Shown one piece after another: positions 1 through 8,168 of a stretch of DNA of 64,000 nucleotides (positions are counted from its first letter, which is position 1; every line of letters begins with the position of its first letter). The DNA lies in assembly GCF_000024465.1 (NCBI RefSeq), contig NC_014010.1:1674001-1738000 (forward strand), in the 5' to 3' direction. The notes beneath the pieces were generated by a model. The model saw only the letters and a list, made by a program, of their open reading frames with translations. It had not been told where the DNA came from and did no database searches. The position numbers and the translations under genes are program-made. The DNA is from Candidatus Puniceispirillum marinum IMCC1322. Its GTDB lineage: Bacteria > Pseudomonadota > Alphaproteobacteria > Puniceispirillales > Puniceispirillaceae.

Positions 1-2
1 CA

Positions 3-479
3 GGTAGATCCGAGGATGGTAAGCCGCTACCAGTTCTTGATTTTGCATCAACATCCATGATCGATAAGCCCCTTGCACGGCTGGGCACAAAACTCATTGC
101 CGAGTCCTTAAATAATGGCACCGCGGATTCTTGGGGTTCCGACGACAAGTCTAACCTTGCAGAAATAGAAAGATGGCTGGAAACAGCCAGCAGGCATCTC
201 GCCTTGCTGATTATTAATTCATGTTCGATATTGGATTTTGAAACAATTGTGATTGATGGGGATTTGCCTAAAGCCATTGTGGAAGAGCTATGCCACCGCA
301 CTGAACAGGAATTGGAACAGATTGATTTTACCGGTCTAATCCGACCAAACGTAAGTTCTGGGAAACTCGGCCACGACTCCTATGCTCTTGGCGCATCATT
401 TTTGCCAATTTACGCAAGATTCGAGCCAACACAGGCTCAGTTTTTTAGTCAGACAAACGATGTCAACAAAATTATCTGA
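3..479 (+). CDS. ROK-family sugar kinase/regulator, C-terminal part (cut by window edge)
   Basis: The reading frame is open from the left edge, so only the last ~158 residues are present; an internal Met at 57 is not the true start. The visible part matches the C-terminal half of ROK proteins (NagC/Mlc-type repressors or sugar kinases): a helical stretch around LALLIINSCSILDFETIVI, which corresponds to the family's 'LDPE.IVIGG' region, followed by a Gly-Ala segment (LGHDSYALGASFLPIY) near the end that matches the conserved closing helix. The N-terminal part, which would show a winged helix (repressor) or its absence (kinase), is outside the window, so the two cannot be told apart. The gene ends shortly before dispersed repeat copy A. 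Confidence 0.75.
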   Translation, partial: GRSEDGKPLPVLDFASTSMIDKPLARLGTKLIAESLNNGTADSWGSDDKSNLAEIERWLETASRHLALLIINSCSILDFETIVIDGDLPKAIVEELCHRTEQELEQIDFTGLIRPNVSSGKLGHDSYALGASFLPIYARFEPTQAQFFSQTNDVNKII

Positions 480-504
480 CCCACTGCAACACAACAAAGC
501 TCTG

Positions 505-846
505 CATCGCCTCCACCCATCTATCACCTGTCTGAGGTCCAAGGCGCAACACCCAACCCATTCTAGGCCCCACCCTTTCAGTAAAGTCCAAAACTGATTA
601 AGAAACGCCCTCAGTAACCCTGATCCGTGGTCTACGGTCCATGGTCCTCGGCTCAAGGTCCGAGGATCACGGGCCTATGTGCTTGGAACTTGGCCCTCGA
701 ACCACGGAGCTTGGTTCAGGCAAGGTTGCAGGTAAGGTTTTGATAGTTGACCATATGCGATGATATGCTAAGCTATTGTTATAGCTAGATTCAGTTACGG
801 ATTGGCGCTGTGGGTAGGCATCGAACTTCTTCCCGAGCGCGCCACT
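505..846. repeat. Dispersed repeat, copy A
   Basis: About 340 bp that recur, in the same orientation and at roughly 90% identity by eye, at 19423-19763, with a shorter, internally deleted relative at 8169-8334. The middle is built of GGTCC/CCATGG-like iterations (621-680) able to form small hairpins, and the end (815-844) holds the best conserved core, taggcatcgaacttcttccc. Short ORFs run through it on the minus strand in both full copies but look like by-products of the repeat. It fills the gap between the ROK gene and the integrase. No transposase is inside it, so it is a non-autonomous or structural element of unknown type. Confidence 0.85.
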
Positions 847-910
847 TCCTCCCAATATATTCAGATAGTTACCAGATTACGGTATCAGTCTGTTCTCAGA
901 AAACATCAGT

Positions 911-931
911 TTTGACACAGATTTGACACAG
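911..931. repeat. Short direct repeat upstream of integrase
   Basis: Two near-identical abutting copies of TTTGACACAG(A) lie 15-35 bp before the integrase start. Their position would suit integrase arm-type binding sites or autoregulation, but each copy also contains a TTGACA promoter-like hexamer. The function is inferred from position only. Confidence 0.45.
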
Positions 932-946
932 TAAAAGGTCAAATCA

Positions 947-1927
947 ATGGGTTGTGTGCGTAAAAGAGGTAAGTCTTGGAATGCTCAAGTGAGGATTGCT
1001 GGATGGAGAAGTTTCACCAAATCATTCAAGTTAAAATCAGATGCTGTTTGCTGGGTTCAACAAACAGAACATCAACTCAAGAACACTTCCCTTCCTTCAG
1101 TCGATGTTGGTGACACGACTCTCAGAGAACTTCTTCAGACATATGCTAAAGAAGTATCCTCTCATCTTAAAGGTTCAGAGATAGAAACATACAAACTGAA
1201 CCTTTATTCCAAACATCCTATTGCAGAAAACAAACTCGTTAATCTTACTCAGAGGCATTTTGAACATCTGCGAGATGAGAGATTAAAACAGGTGAAGTCG
1301 GGAACAGTTCATGCCGATTTGATGATGTTTAGAAGAGTATTCAAAACTGCAATACACAAATGGGGATATGGACTACCCAAAAACCCTGTTGAATATCTTC
1401 AACTGCCATCACCACACAAGTCTCGCAAACGCAGATTGATGCCTAGTGAAAAAGAACACCTTCTCACCGCCGCATCATTACAACGCAACATCTATATCGC
1501 CTCTATAGTTGAGTTCGCGATTGAAACAGGTATGCGCCGTTCAGAAATATTAAAACTCAGATGGTGTGATGTTGATTTAGAGAATGGGTTTGCATCTCTC
1601 TATGACACCAAGAATGGTGAAGATAGAAGAGTGCCACTCACCAGACGGTGCATAGAAGTCCTTCAGACGGTGCCACATACTAATGAACAAGTGTTTCCAA
1701 TCTCCGCCACCTGTCTGCGTCTTGCATGGAACAGAGCACGCAAAAAAGCAGGCATCACTGATTTACGATTTCATGATTTGAGACATGAAGCAGTCTCACG
1801 GTTCTTTGAGATGGGAATGTCAGTTCCAGAAGTTGCACTCATATCTGGACACAAGGATGTAAGACAGTTGTTCAGATACACTCACCTCAATCCAGACAAT
1901 GTGTTCAAGAAGTATGAGGCGTTCTAA
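947..1927 (+). CDS. Phage-type tyrosine recombinase/integrase
   Basis: 326-residue site-specific recombinase. The N-terminal ~45 residues look like a short arm-binding domain, residues ~55-150 a SAM-like core-binding domain, and ~165-320 the catalytic domain. The full catalytic set is visible: R197 in TGMRRSEIL, K222 in DTKNGEDRRVP, H276 and R279 in FHDLRHEA, H302 in SGHKDV, and the nucleophile Y311 in FRYTHL. It therefore looks intact. It sits just after repeat copy A and ends 4 bp inside the converging small membrane-protein gene. Base composition is more A/T-rich than the core genome to the right. No tRNA or duplicated attachment site was recognised beside it, so the element's borders are unclear. 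Confidence 0.93.
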   Translation: MGCVRKRGKSWNAQVRIAGWRSFTKSFKLKSDAVCWVQQTEHQLKNTSLPSVDVGDTTLRELLQTYAKEVSSHLKGSEIETYKLNLYSKHPIAENKLVNLTQRHFEHLRDERLKQVKSGTVHADLMMFRRVFKTAIHKWGYGLPKNPVEYLQLPSPHKSRKRRLMPSEKEHLLTAASLQRNIYIASIVEFAIETGMRRSEILKLRWCDVDLENGFASLYDTKNGEDRRVPLTRRCIEVLQTVPHTNEQVFPISATCLRLAWNRARKKAGITDLRFHDLRHEAVSRFFEMGMSVPEVALISGHKDVRQLFRYTHLNPDNVFKKYEAF

Positions 1928-2190
1928 AACAGTCCAGAGACATAATGGTAAATGCCATACACGATGACACAAATTACGGCGAGGATGATGAAGAGTGTTT
2001 GCAGGAAGTCATGCACTAGCGCTTTGACAAGTTGTTTTGTTCTGACTGAACCAAGAGCGAGATAACAAAGAACTAATGAGACTGGAAAAGAAAACCAAAA
2101 GACAGTTGAGACAATCCAGAACTTGATGAACCCCATATCCGTGAATGGATTTTCATCGCCAGTTTTTGTTATCTGGTTTTCGGTATTCAT
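1924..2190 (-). CDS. Small two-helix membrane protein, unknown function
   Basis: 88 residues with a polar N-terminus (~20 residues), a hydrophobic helix at ~24-46 (FWIVSTVFWFSFPVSLVLCY) and a second at ~64-85 (LFIILAVICVIVYGIYHYV), joined by a short basic loop (RTKQ). The family is not recognised. It converges on and overlaps the integrase stop by 4 bp. Such small membrane proteins are common cargo in integrated elements, but nothing here shows a specific job. Confidence 0.6.
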   Translation of the reverse strand: MNTENQITKTGDENPFTDMGFIKFWIVSTVFWFSFPVSLVLCYLALGSVRTKQLVKALVHDFLQTLFIILAVICVIVYGIYHYVSGLF

Positions 2191-2248
2191 AGAGGTGTCT
2201 CTATTGCATTTATAGATTAGGAATTAATTGCCAGTTTTGAGGGGTATA

Positions 2249-2452
2249 TCATGATGCCGTCATAGACTGCAAAGTGTTCCTTCGTTTCCTTTGTGCAGTA
2301 ATCTCTTGCATCTTCCTGTCACGAACCATCTTCAGTCCTTCATTTAATAGTGCGTTGATAGAAGTTGTCCCCCCATCCAATTCTTTTACCCTCAGACAGT
2401 CCATCCAAAGGTCGTAGTCAATTCTTGCGGCGTAATCGTGTGTAATCTTCAT
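2249..2452 (-). CDS. Small hypothetical protein, possible ribbon-helix-helix type
   Basis: 67 residues, strongly basic at the C-terminus (RDRKMQEITAQRKRRN). The pattern KITHDYAARIDYDLWMDCLRVKE... followed by SINALLNEGLKMV resembles the strand-helix-helix layout of Arc/MetJ-like DNA-binding proteins, but this is only a shape match. Its start overlaps the stop of the upstream 66-residue gene by 4 bp (ATGA), so the two are probably co-translated. Confidence 0.5.
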   Translation of the reverse strand: MKITHDYAARIDYDLWMDCLRVKELDGGTTSINALLNEGLKMVRDRKMQEITAQRKRRNTLQSMTAS

Positions 2453-2649
2453 TTAAGTCCTTTCTGATTTCTATCCATCTGAGCGTTCTGTTCACCGAGC
2501 AGCAATGTCTGTTGGGAAATCTCACCAAACATCTTCACCAGCACCTTTCGTACGGCAATTTCATCTTTTGATTTGATATATTCGTTACCGAGTGTGACGA
2601 GTTTCTTACCCGATGCGTCTATGCGTTGTTTGAGTTGATGTATGTCCAT
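2449..2649 (-). CDS. Small hypothetical protein, helical
   Basis: 66 residues, charged and predicted mostly helical (KQRIDASGKKLVTLGNEYIKSKDEI). The family is not recognised. A purine-rich stretch (complement of acctctgttcctttcagagg) precedes the ATG, giving a plausible ribosome binding site. It is the first gene of a two-gene unit, coupled by a 4-bp overlap to the possible ribbon-helix-helix protein downstream. Confidence 0.5.
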   Translation of the reverse strand: MDIHQLKQRIDASGKKLVTLGNEYIKSKDEIAVRKVLVKMFGEISQQTLLLGEQNAQMDRNQKGLK

Positions 2650-2692
2650 ACCTCTGTTCCTTTCAGAGGTATTTAGGGGGACAAATAATCTG

Positions 2693-3229
2693 TTAAATTA
2701 CAGATGCCCAAACAAAAGGTATATTTTCCCACTCGCTCCTTCTTGTGGCACGATTTATTGGAGAAGGATGCATTGAACAAACAGAACGGTATTTTTCCAT
2801 ATTCAACTTTATGGAGAGTTTTTTTGCCTCTTTGCCGACGAAAATAATCGCTTGAAGACTATGGAGAATCCTAAGTAATTGAATGATTTCAACTATCGCC
2901 TCTTTTCTCTCTTCTGGCGTTATTTTTCTTGTTCCATTCCAACCCGATATACAATTCCAAAAAATAGCATCTTTACGATCTATCCCTGCCTTACTTAGGA
3001 AGTCCTTTGTTGCTCTGGCGGTGGGATCATTATTGTCCTGACTAATAAAACCAGACCCTTTATTCTTTGGGTCAGTCATTCTGCCTGGTTTTTCAAAAAG
3101 AAATAAAACACGAGCATTTTCCTTAGCGTTATTTGCATCAAAGTCTGGCACATAACAGTTTGAGTGCTTCTGCCTCAAACACATTATAAATTCATCCAGC
3201 GTATTTGTTTCATGTAATTGTTTACCCAT
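2693..3229 (-). CDS. Uracil-DNA glycosylase superfamily-like protein
   Basis: 178 residues. The segment VLFLFEKPGRM (~41-51) corresponds to the first UDG-superfamily motif (normally G-E-x-P-G), FWNCISGWNG (~90-99) to the strand with the substrate-pocket Asn, IIFVGKEA (~128-135) to the central Rossmann-like strand, and SMHPSP (~152-157, H154) to the second motif. Family 4/5-type UDGs and related single-domain proteins share this layout. The iron-sulphur cysteines of family 4 are not evident, and the catalytic residues are not canonical (no GEAPG), so activity on uracil is uncertain. It overlaps its upstream neighbour (65-residue ORF) by 8 bp and lies in A/T-rich accessory DNA, so it may be a defence or repair cargo gene. 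Confidence 0.65.
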   Translation of the reverse strand: MGKQLHETNTLDEFIMCLRQKHSNCYVPDFDANNAKENARVLFLFEKPGRMTDPKNKGSGFISQDNNDPTARATKDFLSKAGIDRKDAIFWNCISGWNGTRKITPEERKEAIVEIIQLLRILHSLQAIIFVGKEAKKLSIKLNMEKYRSVCSMHPSPINRATRRSEWENIPFVWASVI

Positions 3230-3419
3230 TTAACTTCTCCATAAAATGCTCAACTTTCCTGTCTGGAAACTCAACACGATTACCTTTTGAGCGGTGCTCA
3301 TAAATTCTCTCCATATCATCCGTATTAGAAGAAGAGAGTGAGTGGTTTTGCATGATGGGGATTGCTATCTTTAGCGCCTGGCAAATGATTTGATTGTCTC
3401 TTCCTGTAACTTCATCCAT
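3222..3419 (-). CDS. Small hypothetical protein upstream of the UDG-like gene
   Basis: 65 residues (MDEVTGRDNQIICQALKIAI...), no recognised domain. The N-terminal half is amphipathic and the C-terminal half is charged. Its 3' end overlaps the UDG-like gene by 8 bp, which suggests translational coupling and a joint function. Being an acidic N-terminal/basic C-terminal helical protein it could be a partner protein, but that is guesswork. Confidence 0.5.
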   Translation of the reverse strand: MDEVTGRDNQIICQALKIAIPIMQNHSLSSSNTDDMERIYEHRSKGNRVEFPDRKVEHFMEKLNG

Positions 3420-3507
3420 TCATCTCACTCCCTACCAATTCGCTATCGCAACTTTTGCCAATACCAATATCAATGCTATCCCTATGGTTTCCATAAGTGC
3501 CTCCAGT

Positions 3508-3999
3508 CTAATTCGTTAACCACATACTCTTGTATGCGATGTCATAGAGTTTTCTGTCTCTCTCCAGAATTTCGTCAGTTAACCAAACTATAGATTTGTT
3601 CGGTCTAGAATGAGGATTGATTTGTTCTAGAACACCAATCGCATCCTGTTCTTTTCCAGCGCCAAGTCTCTTGGCGATGATCGCAAGTGCTATTGCTGAT
3701 GATCTGCTGATGCCTGCATGACAATGAATCAGAATTGAACCCTCACCAATTCTGTCTGCAAAGGATAGTGCCTGAAGGATATGTTTTTCTTGGGGTTCTA
3801 TAAAATCATCAAGCGGAACACTTATGTCATCAAAACAAAGAACAAGTTGTTTTGAGTGTTCTGACTCCACTCTAAAGGGGTCTTCAATTCTTGAGTTTTC
3901 AATGGTTATAACACCATCGTAGATGGATATATCTGTTTCTCTAACTGCGTCTAATGAACATATATGAATAGGGAATTGTGTTACCAAAACTGTCTCCAA
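3508..3999 (-). CDS. Dual-specificity/tyrosine phosphatase-like protein
   Basis: 163 residues. It contains the Cys-phosphatase P-loop HCHAGISRSSA with nucleophile C93 and R99, preceded by an acidic loop (FDDISVPLDD, ~57-66) that could provide the general acid Asp. The following helix AIALAIIAKRLGAG and the overall size match compact dual-specificity or 'cyclin-dependent kinase inhibitor 3-like' bacterial phosphatases. The predicted reaction is hydrolysis of a phosphoester through a phosphocysteine intermediate; the substrate is unknown. It stands alone, with about 210 bp of A/T-rich non-coding DNA downstream of the GNAT remnant on one side and ~90 bp to the UDG cluster on the other. Confidence 0.8.
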   Translation of the reverse strand: METVLVTQFPIHICSLDAVRETDISIYDGVITIENSRIEDPFRVESEHSKQLVLCFDDISVPLDDFIEPQEKHILQALSFADRIGEGSILIHCHAGISRSSAIALAIIAKRLGAGKEQDAIGVLEQINPHSRPNKSIVWLTDEILERDRKLYDIAYKSMWLTN

Positions 4000-4211
4000 A
4001 TTAACTTTGGATTATAGCATAAAATCTCATGATTTCATAATGGTAACCCTAATTTAATCATTATCTATAACATTGATTTACAATAAAGTTTTTCTAAATT
4101 TGATGTATTAAAATGTCTAGCAACCTCACTGAACCCCTTCTGATTTTATTTTGATATGAACCCACACCAGAACAGTCAAAGCGCACTGGTCGGTGATTGG
4201 TCGTGATTCAA

Positions 4212-4637
4212 TCACCACAAATCTGGTTTAGATAGTGCAGACACACACTCAAACTGGATTGGTTGTTCTGGAACAGGAGTGTCATTCAACATCATACCTG
4301 TCCAACCAAATGGAAATTGCAATGTGTATGGCGGAACGAACGAGCATCCTATCTCTTCCTTGAACCCGAACCGTCCATAGTAGGCGGGATCTCCATAAAC
4401 CATTAAAACACCAACACCATCTTTGGTGAGCATTTCTATTCCAGCATTGATGAGGTTTGAACCAACACCTTGTTTCTGGTGTTCTGGAGAGACAGCAAGA
4501 GGCGCAAGAATGTATCCAGCGATGCTAGAGACAGATTTCAAAAAGATTGGACTATAGGACACATAACCAATTAGTTGATTATCAACTTCAGCAACTAATG
4601 ACTTGATTGAAGGACTAGCCACGCTTTTTGCAGCCAT
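4212..4637 (-). pseudogene. GNAT-family N-acetyltransferase, 5'-truncated
   Basis: 141 residues. The acetyl-CoA-binding motif A is clear (LAVSPEHQKQGVGSNLINAG, ~47-66), and YGDPAYYGRFGFKEE is typical of the YhbS-like branch. Relatives usually have ~30 more residues, with a first strand and helix before the SLVAEVDNQLIGYV strand. Here an in-frame TGA lies three codons upstream of the only possible ATG, and that upstream DNA reads as part of the oppositely oriented polymerase gene. No ribosome binding site is seen before the ATG. I infer the gene lost its 5' end at a recombination junction near 4620-4640. Confidence 0.7.
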
Positions 4638-5892
4638 GCTGGCTCACTGGCCAGTTGGACCAATGGACCTCGATCAGGTGCTGACTAGGGGTCGTTATGT
4701 AGCAACCGTGGCGCTGATGGAGCACAGAGGCGTACCCATTGACACCACAACGCTCGGCCTAATGCGTGACAACTGGCACGACTTCAAACAGGCACTGATC
4801 GAAAAGACGGACCAAGCTTACGGGGTTTATGACAAGGGTAGCTTTCGTGTGCATTTGTTCGAACACTACCTCGGGGCAGAGAATATTGCCTGGCCACGCC
4901 TTGCTTCTGGTGAACTGCAACTGGATCGTGACACCTTCAAGATGATGGCGTTGCGCCACCCACAGCTTGCAGAGCTTCGTGAACTCAGGAAGACACTGGC
5001 CGAGATGCGCGAGATCAAACTCACTGTTGGCCGCGATGGCCGGAACCGCACCTTGCTGTCGCCGTTCAACTCAAAGACTGGACGCAATCAGCCGAGCACC
5101 ACAAAGTTCATCTTTGGTCTTCCTGCCTGGGCACGGTCATTGATCAAGCCAGAGCCGGGAACGGCGCTTGCCTATCTTGATTTCAGCTCCCAGGAGATTG
5201 CGATCGCTGCATGTCTGTCAGGTGACGATGCCCTCTGGCAAGCCTACGCCTCTGGTGATCCCTACATCCAGTTTGCGATTGATGCGGGGTTGGCACCGGT
5301 GGGTGCCACAAAGGAAAGCCATAAAGCTGAGCGCGATGCCTGTAAGGTGATCATGCTGGGCGTCCAATATGGCATGTCGGCCTACGGCATGGGGCAAAAA
5401 GCCAGCCTGCATGTTCTTGAGGCCGAAGACCTCCTGCAGCGCCACAAGGATGTCTACCTTACCTTCTGGAGGTGGGCAGAGCGGAACGTCAATGCTGGCC
5501 TGGCGGGAGTAGAGCTTCATACTGTCTTTGGGTGGAAGATCCGAGCAGGCAAAGGGCGGGATGTAAAGGAGAACACCTTCCTCAACTGGCCCATGCAGGC
5601 AAATGGTGCCGAGATGCTGCGCTTGGCCTACATCGCGTTGGAAGAAGAAAGCATCGTCATGTGTGCGCCTGTGCATGACGCCATCCTGATAGAAGCGCCC
5701 CTAGACGCGATCGACCAGCATGTTGAAAGGGCCACACACGAGATGCAAAAGGCAAGCGGATGGGTGTTGGGCCGTGGCAGGCAGTGCCGGGTAGATGCCG
5801 AGATCGTACGCTGGCCAGATCGCTACATCGATGGGCGCGGCGCCAACATGTGGTCGTTCATCCAGTCTCACCTTGGTGAAGAGGTGGCGTAA
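4603..5892 (+). CDS. Family A DNA polymerase, polymerase domain only (probably 5'-truncated)
   Basis: 429 residues covering the thumb-palm-fingers region of PolA-like enzymes without any 3'-5' exonuclease domain. Motif A is LDFSSQEIAIAA (metal-binding D193, E198 position), motif B is RDACKVIMLGVQYG (R244, K248, Y256-G257), and motif C is PVHDA with H358-D359. The Glu after the motif C Asp in PolI (VHDE) is Ala here. Thumb residues ~125-175 include the usual RT..SPFNSKTGRNQP loop. The closest match in style is the phage/plasmid-borne PolA of alphaproteobacterial mobile elements. The N-terminus fuses abruptly with sequence shared with the truncated GNAT gene, so the ORF start is likely not native. 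It overlaps the next ORF by 1 bp. Confidence 0.8.
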   Translation: MIEGLATLFAAMLAHWPVGPMDLDQVLTRGRYVATVALMEHRGVPIDTTTLGLMRDNWHDFKQALIEKTDQAYGVYDKGSFRVHLFEHYLGAENIAWPRLASGELQLDRDTFKMMALRHPQLAELRELRKTLAEMREIKLTVGRDGRNRTLLSPFNSKTGRNQPSTTKFIFGLPAWARSLIKPEPGTALAYLDFSSQEIAIAACLSGDDALWQAYASGDPYIQFAIDAGLAPVGATKESHKAERDACKVIMLGVQYGMSAYGMGQKASLHVLEAEDLLQRHKDVYLTFWRWAERNVNAGLAGVELHTVFGWKIRAGKGRDVKENTFLNWPMQANGAEMLRLAYIALEEESIVMCAPVHDAILIEAPLDAIDQHVERATHEMQKASGWVLGRGRQCRVDAEIVRWPDRYIDGRGANMWSFIQSHLGEEVA

Positions 5893-6236
5893 TGGCTCGA
5901 GAAACCAAAGAGCGCCTCAGTTCTGCCTCGCAGCAGCGACATGCTGCCCGTCAGAAAGCGCGGGATCAGCTGTTTCTAAAAGGGCCAGTCACATTCCTTT
6001 GGATGCGCAGCCATATACCCGATGCCGCGTCGCGGCTAATACTAGTTGCAAGGGCGTTTGTTGCTATCGAAGATAGCCCCAGGATTAAGCTCACCAGAAA
6101 GCATTGGGAGTGCGCTGGCATCACAGATAAGGACACTCGATCACGCGTAATAGCCAAAATTAGGCGTGAGTGTCCCGGCATCTATCTGGATACCCAACAA
6201 GGCCGATGCACCTACATTGAGTTCAAGAGTCTATGA
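5892..6236 (+). CDS. Hypothetical protein coupled to the DNA polymerase
   Basis: 114 residues, strongly basic at the N-terminus (residues 1-30, SASQQRHAARQKARDQ) and with a central segment FLWMRSHIPDAASRLILVARAFVAI. The family is not recognised. The start codon shares a base with the polymerase stop (TAATG), so it is translationally coupled and likely part of the same replication or phage-type unit. The last part (CPGIYLDTQQGRCTYIEF) is compact and could be a small winged fold, but this is only an impression. Confidence 0.6.
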   Translation: MARETKERLSSASQQRHAARQKARDQLFLKGPVTFLWMRSHIPDAASRLILVARAFVAIEDSPRIKLTRKHWECAGITDKDTRSRVIAKIRRECPGIYLDTQQGRCTYIEFKSL

Positions 6237-6590
6237 CGGGAAGCTATCCCGCCAGTGCTTGTCGAGCAGTCCGCCCGCAATCAACTCGCGCTCCATTTGA
6301 CGGAGTTCCTTCCTGATTGCACGACCCTTAGATACATTCTCACGACGCTTCTCAAGCTTGTCCTTAGTGAATTTGCCATGATGAAGATTTGCCGCCGAGA
6401 TCCGATCACGTCCTTCCTCGGTCCTCGGACCAGTACTGGCACCGCCATGCAGTCTACAACGCCCATTCTTCTTGTTTGCAGGACGCTGGCAGTCCGTTCC
6501 CTGTCGGGTCTTTGCTACACAACGTTGTCCAGGCCAATCAGGTCCAAAACGCCATTCTATCCCGATGTTAACGTTGCCTTTTGTAAGCAT
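6231..6590 (-). CDS. HGGxSTG-domain protein (phage/accessory-type)
   Basis: 119 residues. The centre has a Cys-rich hook, RCVAKTRQGTDCQRPANKK, followed by GRCRLHGGASTGPRTEEGR (~46-64), the hallmark of the small HGGxSTG proteins found in proteobacterial phages and islands. The spacing of C and H residues (C..C..C..H) would allow a small zinc site. The rest is helical and basic. The biochemical role of this family is not established. It converges on the 114-residue ORF with a 6-bp overlap, and closes the phage-like segment. Confidence 0.75.
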   Translation of the reverse strand: MLTKGNVNIGIEWRFGPDWPGQRCVAKTRQGTDCQRPANKKNGRCRLHGGASTGPRTEEGRDRISAANLHHGKFTKDKLEKRRENVSKGRAIRKELRQMERELIAGGLLDKHWRDSFPS

Positions 6591-6730
6591 GAATTATACC
6601 CCGTCTATAGGGTGCTATTTTTCCACAAAACGTAGCCCCCATCGAGGCAGGTGTAACCAAGTAATAAGGGAAAATATGCTAGGTTCAAGGTCCAAGGGCC
6701 GGGAACCGCGGGTCTGGGTGTTGTGTCTAA

Positions 6731-7993
6731 TTATTCAAACCTTTGCGCAGAGTAGGCACTTAGATTTACATTTGGTCGGTGATCACAAATTAGTTGCGCC
6801 GTAAGCTCACCTGATGCTGGTGACATCATCAGTCCAAAATGAGAATGGCCAAAATTGAAATATAAACCGGGGTGATTTTCAGGCGCATCAATCATTGGCA
6901 AACTATCGGGAAATGACGGCCTACGCCCCATCCAAAAGGATACCTTTTCTTCGTTTAAACCAGGAAAGGCCGCTTTTGCTAAACGGGCAAGCCTCATCTT
7001 ATGTTGCTTCGAGGGAGGTGCGTCAGGAGGTGCAAACTCGGAATGCCCTGCAACACGCAAACCAGATTCCATAGAACTAGCGATAAATTTAGCATCAACA
7101 TCCATAACGGAATTATTGAGTTCAATGCCAGGTGCTGAATATTCAACATGATAGCCTCGTTCTGACATTAAAGGTATTTTAATAGGAAAATCGGCTAGCA
7201 GGTTGGAGCTCCATACGCCAAGACACACAACAATCCTCTCAGCTTGAAACGCTTGCTTTCCGCAATCAATTGTCCAATTCAAACCGTCTCTTCTAATATT
7301 CTTAATTTCAGCCCTAATGAATTCAGCTCCAAGTGAGCGGGCTTTTTCTGCCAAAACAGCGGCAACTCGGCCAGGCGAGAGCACGCGTCCAGTTCCCTTT
7401 ATAACAACTGCTGCTCGGAATTCAGGCCCAAGAGCTGGTTCAATTTGGGAAAGACTGTCCTGACCTATTACTTCCATATCCGCCCCTTTTGCCAAGCGAA
7501 TTTGATGATCCAATCCGTTTAATGTCGCCTTGCTACCATCGCGGAAAGCTTGAATATACAAACTTTCCGTGAGTAGTTTTTCTTCTCCAGTGCCACTTAA
7601 ATGCTTTTTAAATAATTCGATCGAGGGACTGCAAAGCTCAGCCATCGCATCCGCAGCTTCGCGAACCCGACTTTCTTGGCTTTGACGGGCAAAGTGAAGG
7701 CCCCATGGTATCATATTTAGAAAAGAGCCAGGATGTATTGAGAGGGGCTTCCTGTAACCCAGCATCAACTTTGGAACTGATTTCAAGATGTCAGGCATAG
7801 CTTGCGGTATAAAAGACCATGGTGACACAACACCGGCGTTGCCATATGACGTAGCCTGCCCCGGTTCACCTTTGTCTATCAGTTTAACTGTAACACCTCT
7901 GTGTAAAAGGGATAGAGCCGTGAAAATCCCTACAATTCCCGCCCCTAAAATCACGACAGGTGTATTTGGATCAATTTGTTGCACATTACTCAT
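6731..7993 (-). CDS. FAD-dependent D-amino-acid dehydrogenase-like oxidoreductase
   Basis: 420 residues of the DAO/DadA type. An FAD-binding Rossmann motif starts the protein (VVILGAGIVGIFTALSLL, ~13-30, with the acidic residue in KLIDKGEPG), followed by TSYGNAGVVSPWS, which is typical of DadA, and a C-terminal FAD segment (WMGRRPSFPDSLPMI...FNFGHSHFGLMMSP). The expected reaction is oxidative deamination of D-amino acids or N-substituted glycines to 2-oxoacids, passing electrons to the respiratory chain. A cytoplasmic or membrane-associated location is usual. It has the same orientation as the opine-oxidase-like operon upstream, but 511 bp with repeat copy C lie between them, so it is probably transcribed separately. 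A related substrate class is plausible. Confidence 0.85.
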   Translation of the reverse strand: MSNVQQIDPNTPVVILGAGIVGIFTALSLLHRGVTVKLIDKGEPGQATSYGNAGVVSPWSFIPQAMPDILKSVPKLMLGYRKPLSIHPGSFLNMIPWGLHFARQSQESRVREAADAMAELCSPSIELFKKHLSGTGEEKLLTESLYIQAFRDGSKATLNGLDHQIRLAKGADMEVIGQDSLSQIEPALGPEFRAAVVIKGTGRVLSPGRVAAVLAEKARSLGAEFIRAEIKNIRRDGLNWTIDCGKQAFQAERIVVCLGVWSSNLLADFPIKIPLMSERGYHVEYSAPGIELNNSVMDVDAKFIASSMESGLRVAGHSEFAPPDAPPSKQHKMRLARLAKAAFPGLNEEKVSFWMGRRPSFPDSLPMIDAPENHPGLYFNFGHSHFGLMMSPASGELTAQLICDHRPNVNLSAYSAQRFE

Positions 7994-8168
7994 ATTAAGC
8001 CTTTAAGTATGAAAATTCATCACGTTTAGCCCGAAGGCATATACCTAATCTTTCACGGAACCCAGCCGATTTGAAAAGAGGATAGACTTCCCAACAATCT
8101 TTGTTTGGTTAACTTGTTTTAATTTGGAAATCTGTTCCTTGGCAAATAAAACCACGCTCCGACGACTT

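Noticed and set aside
396-855. Two minus-strand ORFs (86 and 62 codons) inside repeat copy A, with counterparts in copy B
   Set aside because: They follow the repeat rather than protein-like conservation: differences between the copies are not biased to third positions, and one frame changes its C-terminal half. Treated as repeat by-products.
947-1927. tRNA attachment site next to the integrase
   Set aside because: I saw no tRNA-like cloverleaf or T-loop motif at either side, and no duplicated short att-like core that is clearly distinct from the dispersed repeat.
6660-6720. Fourth copy of the dispersed repeat (ggttcaaggtccaagggcc...)
   Set aside because: Only ~15 bases resemble the GGTCC-rich middle of the repeat and both ends are missing; could be chance.
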